A stretch of 64,000 bases of DNA. Origin: Flavobacteriales bacterium (GTDB lineage Bacteria; Bacteroidota; Bacteroidia; Flavobacteriales; Flavobacteriaceae). Shown here one piece after another: positions 9,905-18,929 of this stretch. The position numbers and the translations under genes are program-made. Below the pieces are notes generated by a model. It worked only from the letters and a program-made list of their open reading frames with translations. It ran no database searches and was not told the origin of the DNA. The stretch is from positions 1-64,000 of the forward strand of contig QOQB01000004.1 of assembly GCA_003331305.1 (NCBI GenBank), written 5' to 3'. Position 1 is the first letter of the stretch. Every line of letters begins with the position of its first letter.

Positions 9905-10962
9905 CTATCAGCTTCCGCATAAAAATCAAATGATTTTTGGATAAGTTCGTCTGGTACCGATTGGTTCCAGATGGGTTTTCCTATTGTTTTGAGCAAAACA
10001 AAAAGTACATTTCCATTTTCATTTTTCTTATCATGAGTAAGTAGTCCTATTACCTCACTAATGGTTGTTGCATCAAAGGCAACATTTGGATAAATATCGC
10101 CAAAAACAGTCTTAATACGCTTGGCATCGTCAATAGGTAATCCAGTAAGCTCTGCTGAAAGAAAGGCTTCTAATACCATTCCTATTGCAATAGCTTCCCC
10201 GTGAAGCAATCGTGTTTTACCAGGCGTTACTAAAAAATGAGATTCAATGGCATGTCCTAGGGTATGACCAAAATTTAAAATCTTACGAAGCCCATGCTCA
10301 TATGGGTCTTCGTTTACAACCTCGGCTTTTACACGGACAGAATGATAAATATGGGGTAGTATTTCTTGTCGACTTAAAAATGAACTGAGCGTATCAAAAT
10401 ATTCAGGCTCATGAATAAGTCCATGCTTTAACATTTCGGCATAACCACTGCGATACTCGTGTTCTGGAAGTGTTTCCAGATAATCTGTTTCAACAAGAAC
10501 CATTTTAGGTTCTTCGATGACACCGACTTGATTTTTTAAGGCCCCTAAATCAATACCAGTTTTTCCACCTACAGAGGCATCTACCATAGCCAATAGCGAG
10601 GTTGGAATATTGATAAAGTCAATGCCGCGCTTAAATGTACAGGCTACAAACCCGCCCAAATCAGTGACCACGCCACCACCAAGGTTAATAAGTAAACTTT
10701 TCCTATCTGCACCCAAATCAGAAAGCGATTCCCAAAGCGACACACAGGTTCTAATGTGTTTGTGCTCTTCTCCTGCAGGCATTTGGAGCATTGTGAATTC
10801 AAAATCAACATGACTTTTAAAACGCGGTAGGCAATGCGTTTGTGTGTTGGTGTCAGTTAACACAAAAACATTAGAGTAGTGGTGTGTGTTTACCCAGCTG
10901 TTAAGTGTGTCTGCACACGCATCACCAAAAATGATTTCGCTATGTTTTGTTTTCAGTCGCAT
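9901..10962 (-). CDS. aroB: 3-dehydroquinate synthase
   Basis: Second step of the shikimate pathway: DAHP to 3-dehydroquinate, NAD- and metal-dependent. The 353-residue protein has the NAD-binding GGGVVTDLGGFVA (about 95), substrate motif PTSLLAMVDASVGGKTGID (about 125), and metal ligands in EYRSGYAEMLKHG and NFGHTLGHAIE plus HGEAIAIGM. Start ATG 10962, with a TACTTTCG -7 element 9 bases upstream. It converges on ppc and is divergent from proline dehydrogenase. It is separate from aroC, which lies about 34 kb away in this window. Confidence 0.96.
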   Translation of the reverse strand: MRLKTKHSEIIFGDACADTLNSWVNTHHYSNVFVLTDTNTQTHCLPRFKSHVDFEFTMLQMPAGEEHKHIRTCVSLWESLSDLGADRKSLLINLGGGVVTDLGGFVACTFKRGIDFINIPTSLLAMVDASVGGKTGIDLGALKNQVGVIEEPKMVLVETDYLETLPEHEYRSGYAEMLKHGLIHEPEYFDTLSSFLSRQEILPHIYHSVRVKAEVVNEDPYEHGLRKILNFGHTLGHAIESHFLVTPGKTRLLHGEAIAIGMVLEAFLSAELTGLPIDDAKRIKTVFGDIYPNVAFDATTISEVIGLLTHDKKNENGNVLFVLLKTIGKPIWNQSVPDELIQKSFDFYAEADS

Positions 10963-10971
10963 AAGCGAAGA

Positions 10972-10979
10972 CGAAAGTA
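10972..10979 (-). promoter_or_regulatory. Promoter -7 element of aroB
   Basis: On the minus strand this reads TACTTTCG, one base off TAnnTTTG, and is 9 bases before the aroB ATG. A short or absent leader is expected. Confidence 0.45.
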
Positions 10980-11001
10980 CTGCTTTTGTGTTTTATTTTC
11001 C

Positions 11002-11009
11002 TAATTTTG
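11002..11009 (+). promoter_or_regulatory. Promoter -7 element of proline dehydrogenase
   Basis: TAATTTTG matches TAnnTTTG. It is 31 bases before the TTG start at 11041 and divergent from the aroB promoter. Confidence 0.45.
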
Positions 11010-11040
11010 GACATAGGAACTCAAATTTAAATGTGAGCAG

Positions 11041-12195
11041 TTGACACCCACTACTTCATATTACCCACATAAGACAACCTCAGATTTGCGTGCTTCATTG
11101 GTTCTGTTTCAGTTGTTGTCGTTCCCTTTCTTTGTACGTATAGCTTTATTTGCATGGCGTTTGATTGACTTTTTTCGGATTCCACTGTCTCCTTTTATTC
11201 GCTTAACAGGCTACTATCAATTTTGCGCAGGAAAAGACGTAACGTCATGTGCTGAAATTACATCACGTATGGCAGATTTTAAGGTTAAAAGTGTGTTAGA
11301 TTATGCTAACGAGCACAGTGAAAATGAAACGGATTTTGATCAAAACACATCGGCAATTTTACAAACGATACGCGCGGCAGCGAAAAGCAACGTATATCCT
11401 TTTGCTGTATTAAAACCTACAGCTATTGGATCCTTTTTGCTGTTTGAAAAAAAATCAAATGGTATTTCATTTAATGACGCTGAAGTAATTGCTTGGAAGC
11501 AAATAAAAAGTCGTCTTGAGAGCTGCGCTTCTTTGGCGGCAAAATCCGGTATTGTTTTAATGGTTGATGCAGAAGAGAGCTGGATTCAACTGGGTGTAGA
11601 TGCGTTGGTTTTACCCGTATTGAAACGTTTCAATACGGAACGCGTAGTTGTCGCCATTACGCTACAGTTTTATCTTAAGGGAACTTTTGATACCTACAAG
11701 CAACTTATTGATGATGCATCACAATACTCTTTAGGAGTGAAGCTGGTAAGAGGCGCATATATAGAAAAAGAAAATAAGCGCGCTAAAAGCCTTGGCATTT
11801 CCTCACCTGTTTGTGATACAAAGGCTCAAACGGATAATCAATACCGTCAAGCGTTGGCACTTGGTCTTGAAAATTTGCCTAAACACTTGTGTATTATTGC
11901 CACACACAATGAGCCAGATATTCAATGGGTAACGCAATCGTGTAAGCAAAATAATATATTGCTTAATCATAAAAATCTTTGGTTTAGCCAATTATATGGA
12001 ATGCGAGATTATATTTCCTTTTCTCTCGCTTCATTGGGAGCAAATGTATTTAAGTATGTCCCTTTTGGTCCGCTTAGACAGTCCATTCCTTATTTGATGA
12101 GGCGTGCTATTGAGAATAGTTCGGTAAAGTCACAAACAACTCTTGAAAGGAAGATGCTGAAGGAAGAGATAGCAAGGAGAAAAACTAACGCTTAA
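11041..12195 (+). CDS. Proline dehydrogenase
   Basis: FAD-dependent oxidation of proline to pyrroline-5-carboxylate, the first step of proline catabolism, probably membrane-associated. The 384-residue protein is the stand-alone ProDH form, not the long PutA fusion. Barrel motifs include MVDAEESW (about 177), VKLVRGAYIEKENKRA (about 240), IATHNEPD (about 290), QLYGMRD (about 318) and YVPFGPLRQSIPYLMRRAIEN (about 343). No in-frame ATG lies upstream before a stop, so TTG 11041 is taken as start, supported by the promoter element just before it. The 3' end overlaps the opposite DUF4258-like gene by 11 bases. Confidence 0.92.
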   Translation: MTPTTSYYPHKTTSDLRASLVLFQLLSFPFFVRIALFAWRLIDFFRIPLSPFIRLTGYYQFCAGKDVTSCAEITSRMADFKVKSVLDYANEHSENETDFDQNTSAILQTIRAAAKSNVYPFAVLKPTAIGSFLLFEKKSNGISFNDAEVIAWKQIKSRLESCASLAAKSGIVLMVDAEESWIQLGVDALVLPVLKRFNTERVVVAITLQFYLKGTFDTYKQLIDDASQYSLGVKLVRGAYIEKENKRAKSLGISSPVCDTKAQTDNQYRQALALGLENLPKHLCIIATHNEPDIQWVTQSCKQNNILLNHKNLWFSQLYGMRDYISFSLASLGANVFKYVPFGPLRQSIPYLMRRAIENSSVKSQTTLERKMLKEEIARRKTNA

Positions 12196-12508
12196 AAATA
12201 ACAATGTCGGTGCAATTCTCAACTGAAAAAAGGCTGTCATCAACTTTCATTACATAGACGTTGCATGAATCAATGCCAATAGTACTCTCACTGAAGCGGA
12301 CGTCAGCATTTTTAAACCATTGAACCGTATCAGTAATGGTATAGAAATTATCTTGAAATATCCATTCTTTCTTTTGAATATCACTTTTAACTCTGGCAGA
12401 GGGCGCATAATTACACTGTGTGCGTTTTCCATTAAAAAAGAAAAACAGGAAAACTAAACCAACAGAAAATCCGCCTAAATAATATCCCAATCGCTTTATA
12501 AAACTCAT
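12185..12508 (-). CDS. DUF4258-like small membrane-anchored protein
   Basis: The 107-residue protein has one N-terminal hydrophobic helix (about residues 8-26, YYLGGFSVGLVFLFFFF) and a soluble domain with two spaced Cys (IDSCNVYV, VENCTDIV). The domain resembles DUF4258 proteins that often sit beside tsaE in flavobacteria (recollection). Its start overlaps the tsaE stop by 4 bases, so it is translated with tsaE and porX. Function unknown. Confidence 0.65.
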   Translation of the reverse strand: MSFIKRLGYYLGGFSVGLVFLFFFFNGKRTQCNYAPSARVKSDIQKKEWIFQDNFYTITDTVQWFKNADVRFSESTIGIDSCNVYVMKVDDSLFSVENCTDIVIFKR

Positions 12509-12909
12509 ATAAATGTTATTTTACGTGTGGTGGCATCTATGGTCTCAATACGAATAGTGTGATGTGCTTTTGGTATATATGCCATGCCAATTTCAGGCCA
12601 TTCGATAAAACAATAGCTGCCTGAATAGAGGTATTCTTCAAAGCCAAATTGTACTAATTCTTCTGAGTGTTCGATTCGATACAAATCCAAATGGTAAGCC
12701 GTTTCAAAAGGCAATTGTACTTCGTTAGCAATACCGAAAGTAGGACTTGACACTTGATCAATAGCTTTTAGTGCCGTTAAAATTGCTTTAACAAGCGTAG
12801 TTTTTCCAGCACCTAAATCTCCTTTTAGTAACACAATTTTATGTGTTAAAAGAGAGATAAGCCCATTCGCAAATACATCTAGACGTTCAAGTGTTACCTC
12901 TTTGACCAT
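12505..12909 (-). CDS. tsaE: tRNA threonylcarbamoyladenosine biosynthesis protein TsaE
   Basis: ATPase of the TsaBDE complex that makes the t6A modification of ANN-decoding tRNAs. The 134-residue protein has Walker A GDLGAGKTT (about residue 30), SSPTFGI (about 55), YHLDLYRIE (about 70) and FIEWPE (about 100), all family marks. The track start at 12957 adds 16 unrelated residues; ATG 12909 (MVKEVTLERL) is chosen. It is 14 bases downstream of porX and overlaps the next gene by 4 bases, so the three form one reverse operon. Confidence 0.92.
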   Translation of the reverse strand: MVKEVTLERLDVFANGLISLLTHKIVLLKGDLGAGKTTLVKAILTALKAIDQVSSPTFGIANEVQLPFETAYHLDLYRIEHSEELVQFGFEEYLYSGSYCFIEWPEIGMAYIPKAHHTIRIETIDATTRKITFI

Positions 12910-12923
12910 GAGGCAAAAATACG

Positions 12924-14468
12924 CTACTTGGGAGAAAATACGGCAAAAGGAATACACATCTCTTCCAAAGAGATTCCCCCATGCTGATAGGAGTTTTTAA
13001 AGTAATTTACAAAATGGTGGTATCTGTTGGGATAAATAAGGTAATAATTGTCTTTTGCAAAAGCGAAAGAGCTGCTCATATTAATACTGGGTAATCCAAT
13101 ACTTTTTGGGTCAGATACCATAAAAACATGTTTGTCCTCTGTTTTTAATCTTCGACCCGTTTTATATCTAATGTTTGAACTCGTTTCCCTGTCCCCAATG
13201 ATTTTGGCAGGCTGCTCTACATTGATGGTACCATGGTCGGTGGTGATGATGAGTTGATACCCTTTTTGTTGGGCTGTTTTGATAATATCCAGTAGAACAG
13301 TGTTTTGAAACCAACTTTTTGTTAAAGACCGATAGGCTTTATCGGTGCTTGCCAACTCTTTTATCACTTCCATTTCAGTTTTGGAGTGTGAAATCATATC
13401 AACAAAATTGTAAACTACAGCCTTAAGGGAAGAGGCAGTTTCAGCTTTTATGATATCCAAAAACTTGCTTGCCTCATGTGGTCGGTTAATTTTAGTGTAC
13501 GAATGCGGTTGATCTATGCCCAATCGCTTTAATTGCGCGCCTAGAAAATCCGCTTCATGTAAGTTTTTACCTCCCTCATCCACATCATTTTTCCACCATT
13601 GCGGATGTTGGGCTTCCATTTCAGAAGGAAGTAAGCCTGAAAAAAAGGCATTACGAGCATACTGTGTAGCTGTAGGTAATAGACTAAAGTATGCTGTTTC
13701 AAAATCCAAACTGTAATATGGAGAGATATTGGGCAATATGCTTTTAAATTGGTCATAGCGCAGGTTGTCTATAACCAGCAGTAAGGTAGGTTTTGATTCT
13801 AGACGTGGTGCAACTAACTGTTTAAACGCTTGATGAGAAAAGGCATGTGCGTTATCTTCAAAGAGTAGTGTAGCGTAATTTTTTTCAATAAAGCGCGAGA
13901 ATGTTAGATTAGCCTCTGTTTTTTGATAATGAAAAATCTCTTGAAGTTCAGGGGAATCAATGGTGTCTAATTCCATTTCCCAAAAAAGAATTTTTTGGTA
14001 CAGCTCACTCCAATCATCTAATGAGTGTGCTTGCATGAGTAAGGCGTTTAGCTCTTGAAATGAACGTTGGTAACTCGAAATGGTTTTTTCAGTAACCAAT
14101 TTTGTTGCATCTAAATTTTTTTTTAGCGCTAGTAATATTTGATTTGGGTTTACTGGCTTTATGAGGTAATCTGCAATTTTTGCACCAATAGCTTCCTCCA
14201 TGATGTTCTCCTCTTCGCTTTTAGTAATCATTATGATGGGCAGAGAGGGCCTTAATTGCTTGAGTTCGTCTAGCACTTCCAAACCAGACATACCAGGCAT
14301 ATTTTCATCCAACAGAACCACATCAAAATGCTGTTCTTTTACGAGCATAATGGCGTCTTGACCACTATGCGCTTTGTGTACATTATATCCTTTTTGAGAA
14401 AGGAAAATAACATGGGCTTGAAGCAAATCTATTTCGTCATCAATCCATAAAAGTTCAATCGGCTGCAT
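12924..14468 (-). CDS. porX: PorX: response regulator with PglZ phosphodiesterase domain (type IX secretion regulator)
   Basis: Two-domain regulator of the type IX secretion system, paired elsewhere in the genome with the sensor kinase PorY by family knowledge. The 514-residue protein has a CheY-like receiver (1-120) with acidic WIDDE, phospho-acceptor Asp54 in LLDENMPG, MITKSE and Lys in YLIKPVN. A linker and a PglZ domain of the alkaline phosphatase fold follow (about 200-514), with ID and Thr motifs LLVIDNLRYD and ATQYARNAFF and metal ligands in TTDHGT. ATG 14468 is used because the upstream 48 residues of the track ORF are not family sequence. It is divergent from an HD phosphohydrolase with a gap of 30 bases or fewer. 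Confidence 0.93.
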   Translation of the reverse strand: MQPIELLWIDDEIDLLQAHVIFLSQKGYNVHKAHSGQDAIMLVKEQHFDVVLLDENMPGMSGLEVLDELKQLRPSLPIIMITKSEEENIMEEAIGAKIADYLIKPVNPNQILLALKKNLDATKLVTEKTISSYQRSFQELNALLMQAHSLDDWSELYQKILFWEMELDTIDSPELQEIFHYQKTEANLTFSRFIEKNYATLLFEDNAHAFSHQAFKQLVAPRLESKPTLLLVIDNLRYDQFKSILPNISPYYSLDFETAYFSLLPTATQYARNAFFSGLLPSEMEAQHPQWWKNDVDEGGKNLHEADFLGAQLKRLGIDQPHSYTKINRPHEASKFLDIIKAETASSLKAVVYNFVDMISHSKTEMEVIKELASTDKAYRSLTKSWFQNTVLLDIIKTAQQKGYQLIITTDHGTINVEQPAKIIGDRETSSNIRYKTGRRLKTEDKHVFMVSDPKSIGLPSINMSSSFAFAKDNYYLIYPNRYHHFVNYFKNSYQHGGISLEEMCIPFAVFSPK

Positions 14469-14473
14469 ATGCG

Positions 14474-14481
14474 TATCTTTG
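14474..14481 (+). promoter_or_regulatory. Promoter -7 element of the HD phosphohydrolase gene
   Basis: TATCTTTG matches TAnnTTTG. If used, transcription starts downstream of the ATG at 14469, which would make the TTG at 14499 the real start of the HD gene. Confidence 0.45.
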
Positions 14482-14498
14482 GGCGTAATTTTATTAAG

Positions 14499-15716
14499 TT
14501 GAAGCTTACCCAATACAACGACCCAATTTACGGATTTATTGCAATCCCAACTCCACTTATTGGCAAACTTGTCAATCATCCCTTTGTGCAGAGGCTTCGT
14601 CGTATCAAGCAAATGGGGCTTTCCTTTTTAGTATTCCCATCTGCAGAGCATACACGATTTCAACATGCCCTGGGTGCAATGCATTTGGCCACTAAGACTG
14701 TTCAAGCGTTGCGCCAGCAACAAATTGAAATAAGCGACACTGAAGCCGAAGCATTGTACGTCTGTATGCTGCTGCACGACCTTGGACATGGACCCTTTTC
14801 GCACGCCTTAGAGCATGTGTTATTCCCCAAGAATACGCATGAGGATATGTCGATTGCTCTTATGAAAAAACTTAATGTAGAGTTTGATGGAAAACTTGAC
14901 CTGGCAATAGAAATGTTTACAAACACCTATTCGCGTATTTTTTTCAATCAATTAATTGCATCACACATCGACCTTGATAGATTAGATTATCTTAAACGCG
15001 ATAGTTTTTACTCTGGAGTTACAGAAGGAAACATAAACTCTGAGCGCCTAATTTCGATGATGATGGTGCAAGACAATCGATTGGTTTTCAATACCAAAGC
15101 AGTTTATTCTATTGAGAAGTTTTTGTTGGCAAGAAGAATGATGTATTGGTCGGTTTACCTGCATAAAACCAGCTTTGTTGCCGAAGAACTTCTGGTACGC
15201 TTTTTTAAACGGGCGTTGGCGTTAATTCAATCTGGTAAAGAGGTAATAGTGAGCTCGTCTTTAGCATATTTTTTACATCATATTGATGGAGCGATTGATA
15301 AAAAAATAGATTCTTTTGTTCGATTAGATGACGCTGATGTATGGATGATGCTAAAAAGTGCCTGCACTAATGACGATGTTGTTTTGTCAACCCTGGCTAA
15401 AATGCTTTTGGATCGAAAGCTTCCAAAAATTAAGCTAGCCTATGAACCCTTTTCCGAAAATCAAATAAAGGAAAGACAGCTTGCTATTTCATCAAAATAC
15501 GGTTTGTCTAAAGCGGAGGCGACTTACTTTGTGTTCTCCGAAAGCTTAGAAATTCAAGGGTATATCCAGAAGGGAAATCCGATTCAATTATGTAATCAAA
15601 ATGGTGAATGTTCTTTATTTGATACTTCACCAGATACAATACACGTCCATTCACTGACTAAGAAAGACACCAAGTACTTCTTGGCTTACCCTAAGGGTGA
15701 CGGATATTTTTCTTAA
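14499..15716 (+). CDS. HD-domain phosphohydrolase
   Basis: Metal-dependent phosphohydrolase of the HD superfamily, dGTPase-like branch, about 405 residues. Motifs are HTRFQHALGAMH (about 45), the HD pair LLHDLGHGPFSHALEH (about 90) and DLDRLDYLKRDS (about 160). The ORF track starts at ATG 14469, which abuts the porX start with zero gap and lies before a TAnnTTTG element; TTG 14499 gives MKLTQYNDPIYGF, the usual family N-terminus, and is preferred. The nucleotide substrate is unknown. It is followed by lpxD after 10 bases. Confidence 0.85.
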   Translation: MKLTQYNDPIYGFIAIPTPLIGKLVNHPFVQRLRRIKQMGLSFLVFPSAEHTRFQHALGAMHLATKTVQALRQQQIEISDTEAEALYVCMLLHDLGHGPFSHALEHVLFPKNTHEDMSIALMKKLNVEFDGKLDLAIEMFTNTYSRIFFNQLIASHIDLDRLDYLKRDSFYSGVTEGNINSERLISMMMVQDNRLVFNTKAVYSIEKFLLARRMMYWSVYLHKTSFVAEELLVRFFKRALALIQSGKEVIVSSSLAYFLHHIDGAIDKKIDSFVRLDDADVWMMLKSACTNDDVVLSTLAKMLLDRKLPKIKLAYEPFSENQIKERQLAISSKYGLSKAEATYFVFSESLEIQGYIQKGNPIQLCNQNGECSLFDTSPDTIHVHSLTKKDTKYFLAYPKGDGYFS

Positions 15717-15721
15717 TTTTG
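15714..15721 (+). promoter_or_regulatory. Promoter -7 element of lpxD
   Basis: TAATTTTG matches TAnnTTTG, overlaps the stop codon of the HD gene, and is 5 bases before the lpxD ATG. It suggests a leaderless lipid A operon transcript. Confidence 0.5.
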
Positions 15722-15726
15722 CACCT

Positions 15727-16755
15727 ATGAATTTTACCGCCTCTCAAATAGCCGAGCTGGTTTCTGGAACGGTTGAGGGAAATATTAATACAAAGGTTAA
15801 CAGGCTTTCCAAGATTGAGGAGGGTACTGAAGGTAGTTTGTCCTTCTTGGCAAACCCAAAATACACTCCTTTCTTATATACCACTGATGCCTCTATAACT
15901 TTAGTCAGCGATTCTTTTGTTCCTGAAAAAGAATTTAAAACCACATTGATTCGAGTTTCTGATCCATATGAAGCATTTTCGAAGTTACTAGAGCATTACA
16001 ACCAAATTCAAAAACAGCATTCATCTGAAATTGCCCAAACAGCAATTATTTCTGAAGCTGCAACCATTGCAAAAACTGTTTTTATTGGGGATTACTCGCA
16101 AATTGGGGCAAAAACTTCTCTAAAAGATCACGTTGTCATTCATCCACAAGTATACATAGGAAATAATGTTTCTATTGGAGAAAACACGGTTATACATACT
16201 GGGGCTAGAATTCATGACGACTCCGTCATAGGTAATAATTGCGTTATCCACAGCAATGCGGTTGTTGGTGCCGATGGATTTGGTTGGGCGCCAAATGAGA
16301 ACGGAAGTTATGACAAGGTTCCTCAAACAGGGAATGTGATTCTTGGTGATTTCGTTGATATCGGGGCAAATACGACTATTGATCGCGCAACATTGGGTTC
16401 TACAAAAATTGGGAAAGGAGTAAAATTAGACAATCTCATTCAAATTGGCCACAATGTAGAAATTGGCGAGCACACGGTAATTGCTGCTCAAACAGGTGTA
16501 GCGGGATCCACTAAAATTGGAACTCATTGTCAAATTGGTGGTCAAGTTGGCATCAGTGGACACTTGACTATTGGAAATCAAGTTGGTATACAGGCTAAAT
16601 CGGGAATTTTAAAAAATATTAAAGATAATTCTAAAATAATGGGATATCCAGCTTTTGAGTATTCCGCTTTTAATAAAGCGTATGTGCATTTTCGTAATTT
16701 GCACACCCATATTACAGATTTACAAACCCTAAAAAAGAAGCTTAACCATGAGTAA
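15727..16755 (+). CDS. lpxD: UDP-3-O-(3-hydroxyacyl)glucosamine N-acyltransferase
   Basis: Third step of lipid A synthesis: N-acylation of UDP-3-O-acyl-glucosamine with 3-hydroxyacyl-ACP. The 342-residue protein has an N-terminal uridine-binding domain (1-100), then a left-handed beta helix of hexapeptide repeats (about 100-310, e.g. IGNNVSIGENTVIH) with the catalytic His region GHNVEIGEH. The track start at 15697 is upstream of the promoter element; ATG 15727 is used. It overlaps lpxC/fabZ by 8 bases. Confidence 0.95.
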   Translation: MNFTASQIAELVSGTVEGNINTKVNRLSKIEEGTEGSLSFLANPKYTPFLYTTDASITLVSDSFVPEKEFKTTLIRVSDPYEAFSKLLEHYNQIQKQHSSEIAQTAIISEAATIAKTVFIGDYSQIGAKTSLKDHVVIHPQVYIGNNVSIGENTVIHTGARIHDDSVIGNNCVIHSNAVVGADGFGWAPNENGSYDKVPQTGNVILGDFVDIGANTTIDRATLGSTKIGKGVKLDNLIQIGHNVEIGEHTVIAAQTGVAGSTKIGTHCQIGGQVGISGHLTIGNQVGIQAKSGILKNIKDNSKIMGYPAFEYSAFNKAYVHFRNLHTHITDLQTLKKKLNHE

Positions 16756-18148
16756 GCAAACCACCATTTCTAAACCCATTTCTTTGAGCGGTGTTGGTAT
16801 TCACACAGGTAAAGAAGTTACATTAACGTTTAAACCTGCCCCTGCAAATCACGGATATTCATTTTGTAGAGTTGATTTGGAAGGCATGCCTATAATTGAG
16901 GCAAACGCTAATCTTGTTGTAAACACCCAACGCGGAACAAATTTGCAAAAAAACGGAGTTAGTATTCAAACCTCTGAGCATGTTTTAGCTGCCCTTGTAG
17001 GTTTGGAAATTGATAACATTTTAATTGAGTTAGATGCTTCTGAACCACCAATAATGGACGGGTCATCAAAGTATTTTGTAGATGCCTTGTTGAAGGCTGG
17101 TATATCTGAACAAGATGCCGAACGCTACGAATATGTTGTACACGAAAACATTTCATTTGTTGATGAAGAAACGGGAAGTGAAATAACAGTTATTCCTAGC
17201 AATTCATATCAAGTCACCACCATGGTAGATTTCGGCACAAAGGTGCTTGGAACGCAAAACGCAACTCTAAAAAAGATTTCTGATTTTAAAGACGAATTTG
17301 CACATGCTCGAACATTTAGTTTTTTGCATGAAATTGAAGCCCTTCTTGAAGATGGGCTCATAAAAGGAGGTGATTTGAACAATGCTATTGTGTATGTAGA
17401 CAAAGAGCTTTCAGAAGAAACCATGCAAAAACTATGTGCTGCATTTAATAGAGATTCAATTGCTGTTAAACCGAATGGTATTTTAGACAACCTTACGCTT
17501 AAATACCCCAATGAAGCAGCACGACATAAACTACTTGATGTCATTGGTGATTTGGCATTGGTGGGGTGTCGCATTCGTGGAAAGGTTATTGCTAATAAAC
17601 CAGGGCATGAAATAAATACAAATTTTGCAAAAAAGCTGGCTAAGATCATCAAACAGGAGAAGCGAAACCGCATTCCAATGTTTGACCTTAATGCTGAGCC
17701 ACTAATGGATGTAAATGCCATTATGAAGGTAATTCCACACCGACCTCCATTTTTGTTAGTTGATAAAATTTTAGAACTCAGCGATACACATATCGTGGGA
17801 ATGAAAAGCATTACAATGAATGAGCCATACTTTGAAGGACATTTTCCTGGTCAGCCTGTGATGCCTGGTGTACTTCAGATTGAGTCCATGGCGCAAGCTG
17901 GTGGCGTTTTAGTTTTGAACACTGTTCCTGATCCAGAAAACTACCTTACTTTTTTTATGAAAATTGAAAATGCTAAGTTCAAATACCCAGTAGTCCCAGG
18001 AGACACCTTAGTCTTTAAAATGGAATTATTATCGCCGATAAGACGTGGAATATGCCATATGCAAGCCACTGCTTATTCGAGAGGAAGAATAACAACAGAG
18101 GCCGAAATGATGGCACAAATTGTAAGAAAAGATCAAGTAAAAGTATGA
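16748..18148 (+). CDS. lpxC/fabZ: Bifunctional UDP-3-O-acyl-GlcNAc deacetylase / 3-hydroxyacyl-ACP dehydratase
   Basis: A 466-residue fusion. The LpxC part (about 1-305) is the zinc deacetylase committing to lipid A; motifs include SEHVLAALVGLEIDN, MDGSS and the late zinc site KLLDVIGDLALVG with KPGHEIN. The FabZ part (about 315-466) is a hot-dog dehydratase of fatty acid elongation, with IPHRPPFLLVDKI and the catalytic FEGHFPGQPVMPGVLQIE. The fusion ties together two enzymes competing for 3-hydroxyacyl-ACP and is a known Bacteroidota arrangement. The stop overlaps the lpxA start (ATGA). Confidence 0.96.
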   Translation: MSKQTTISKPISLSGVGIHTGKEVTLTFKPAPANHGYSFCRVDLEGMPIIEANANLVVNTQRGTNLQKNGVSIQTSEHVLAALVGLEIDNILIELDASEPPIMDGSSKYFVDALLKAGISEQDAERYEYVVHENISFVDEETGSEITVIPSNSYQVTTMVDFGTKVLGTQNATLKKISDFKDEFAHARTFSFLHEIEALLEDGLIKGGDLNNAIVYVDKELSEETMQKLCAAFNRDSIAVKPNGILDNLTLKYPNEAARHKLLDVIGDLALVGCRIRGKVIANKPGHEINTNFAKKLAKIIKQEKRNRIPMFDLNAEPLMDVNAIMKVIPHRPPFLLVDKILELSDTHIVGMKSITMNEPYFEGHFPGQPVMPGVLQIESMAQAGGVLVLNTVPDPENYLTFFMKIENAKFKYPVVPGDTLVFKMELLSPIRRGICHMQATAYSRGRITTEAEMMAQIVRKDQVKV

Positions 18149-18927
18149 ATCAGCCGTTAGCATATGTGCATTCCAACGCCAAGATTGCCAAGAATGTGGT
18201 TATTGAACCCTTTACAACTATTGATAAAAATGTTGTTATAGGCGAGGGTACATGGATAGGTCCAAATGTAACCATAATGGAAGGCGCTCGAATTGGAAAA
18301 AATTGCAATATTTTTCCTGGAGCTGTCATTAGCGCAGTTCCTCAAGACCTAAAGTTTAATGGAGAAAATACAACTGCAGAAATTGGCGACAATACAACTA
18401 TAAGAGAATGTGTTACCATTAATCGCGGCACAAACTCTAGAGGAAAAACTAGTATAGGGAGCAATTGTCTCATAATGGCATATTCTCACGTGGCTCATGA
18501 TTGCATTGTTGGAGATTATTGTATTTTTTCGAACAACAGTACACTTGCTGGGCACATTACTGTGGGTACACACGTTATTTTGGCTGGTATGACTGCCGTT
18601 CACCAATTTTGTTCTATTGGAGATCACGCATTTGTGGCTGGGGGATCTTTGGTACGTAAAGATATTCCACCTTTTGTAAAAGCAGCAAGAGAACCGCTTT
18701 CCTATGCAGGAGTTAACTCTGTTGGTCTTCGACGAAGAGGCTTTGATTCTAATAAAATCAAAGAGATACAAAGCATATACCGAATTCTTTATCAAAAGAA
18801 CTTTAACAATTCTCAAGCCACACAAATTATTGAAGCTGAAATGGAAGCATCTACAGAACGGGACGATATTCTACAATTTATCAGACAATCACAACGTGGT
18901 ATCATGAAAGGGTATTTACAAAACTAA
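18145..18927 (+). CDS. lpxA: UDP-N-acetylglucosamine O-acyltransferase
   Basis: First step of lipid A synthesis. The 260-residue protein is mostly hexapeptide-repeat beta helix (about 5-190) with catalytic His in AYSHVAHDCIVGD (about 120) and the later HQFCSIGDHAFVAGGS, then a helical C-terminus. The track start at 18052 runs back into lpxC/fabZ in another frame; ATG 18145 (MNQPLAYVHSNA) is the family start and overlaps the previous stop. It is followed by efp after 2 bases. Confidence 0.95.
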   Translation: MNQPLAYVHSNAKIAKNVVIEPFTTIDKNVVIGEGTWIGPNVTIMEGARIGKNCNIFPGAVISAVPQDLKFNGENTTAEIGDNTTIRECVTINRGTNSRGKTSIGSNCLIMAYSHVAHDCIVGDYCIFSNNSTLAGHITVGTHVILAGMTAVHQFCSIGDHAFVAGGSLVRKDIPPFVKAAREPLSYAGVNSVGLRRRGFDSNKIKEIQSIYRILYQKNFNNSQATQIIEAEMEASTERDDILQFIRQSQRGIMKGYLQN

Positions 18928-18929
18928 TT

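Noticed and set aside
14469-14498. ATG at 14469 as start of the HD phosphohydrolase
   Set aside because: It abuts the porX start with zero gap and lies before a consensus -7 element; TTG 14499 fits the family N-terminus. It cannot be fully excluded.
17209-17811. 200-residue minus-strand ORF opposite lpxC/fabZ
   Set aside because: It is a shadow of a strongly supported gene, with no recognisable domain. The same applies to other long antisense ORFs such as 1915-2358, 18349-18825 and 27050-27499.
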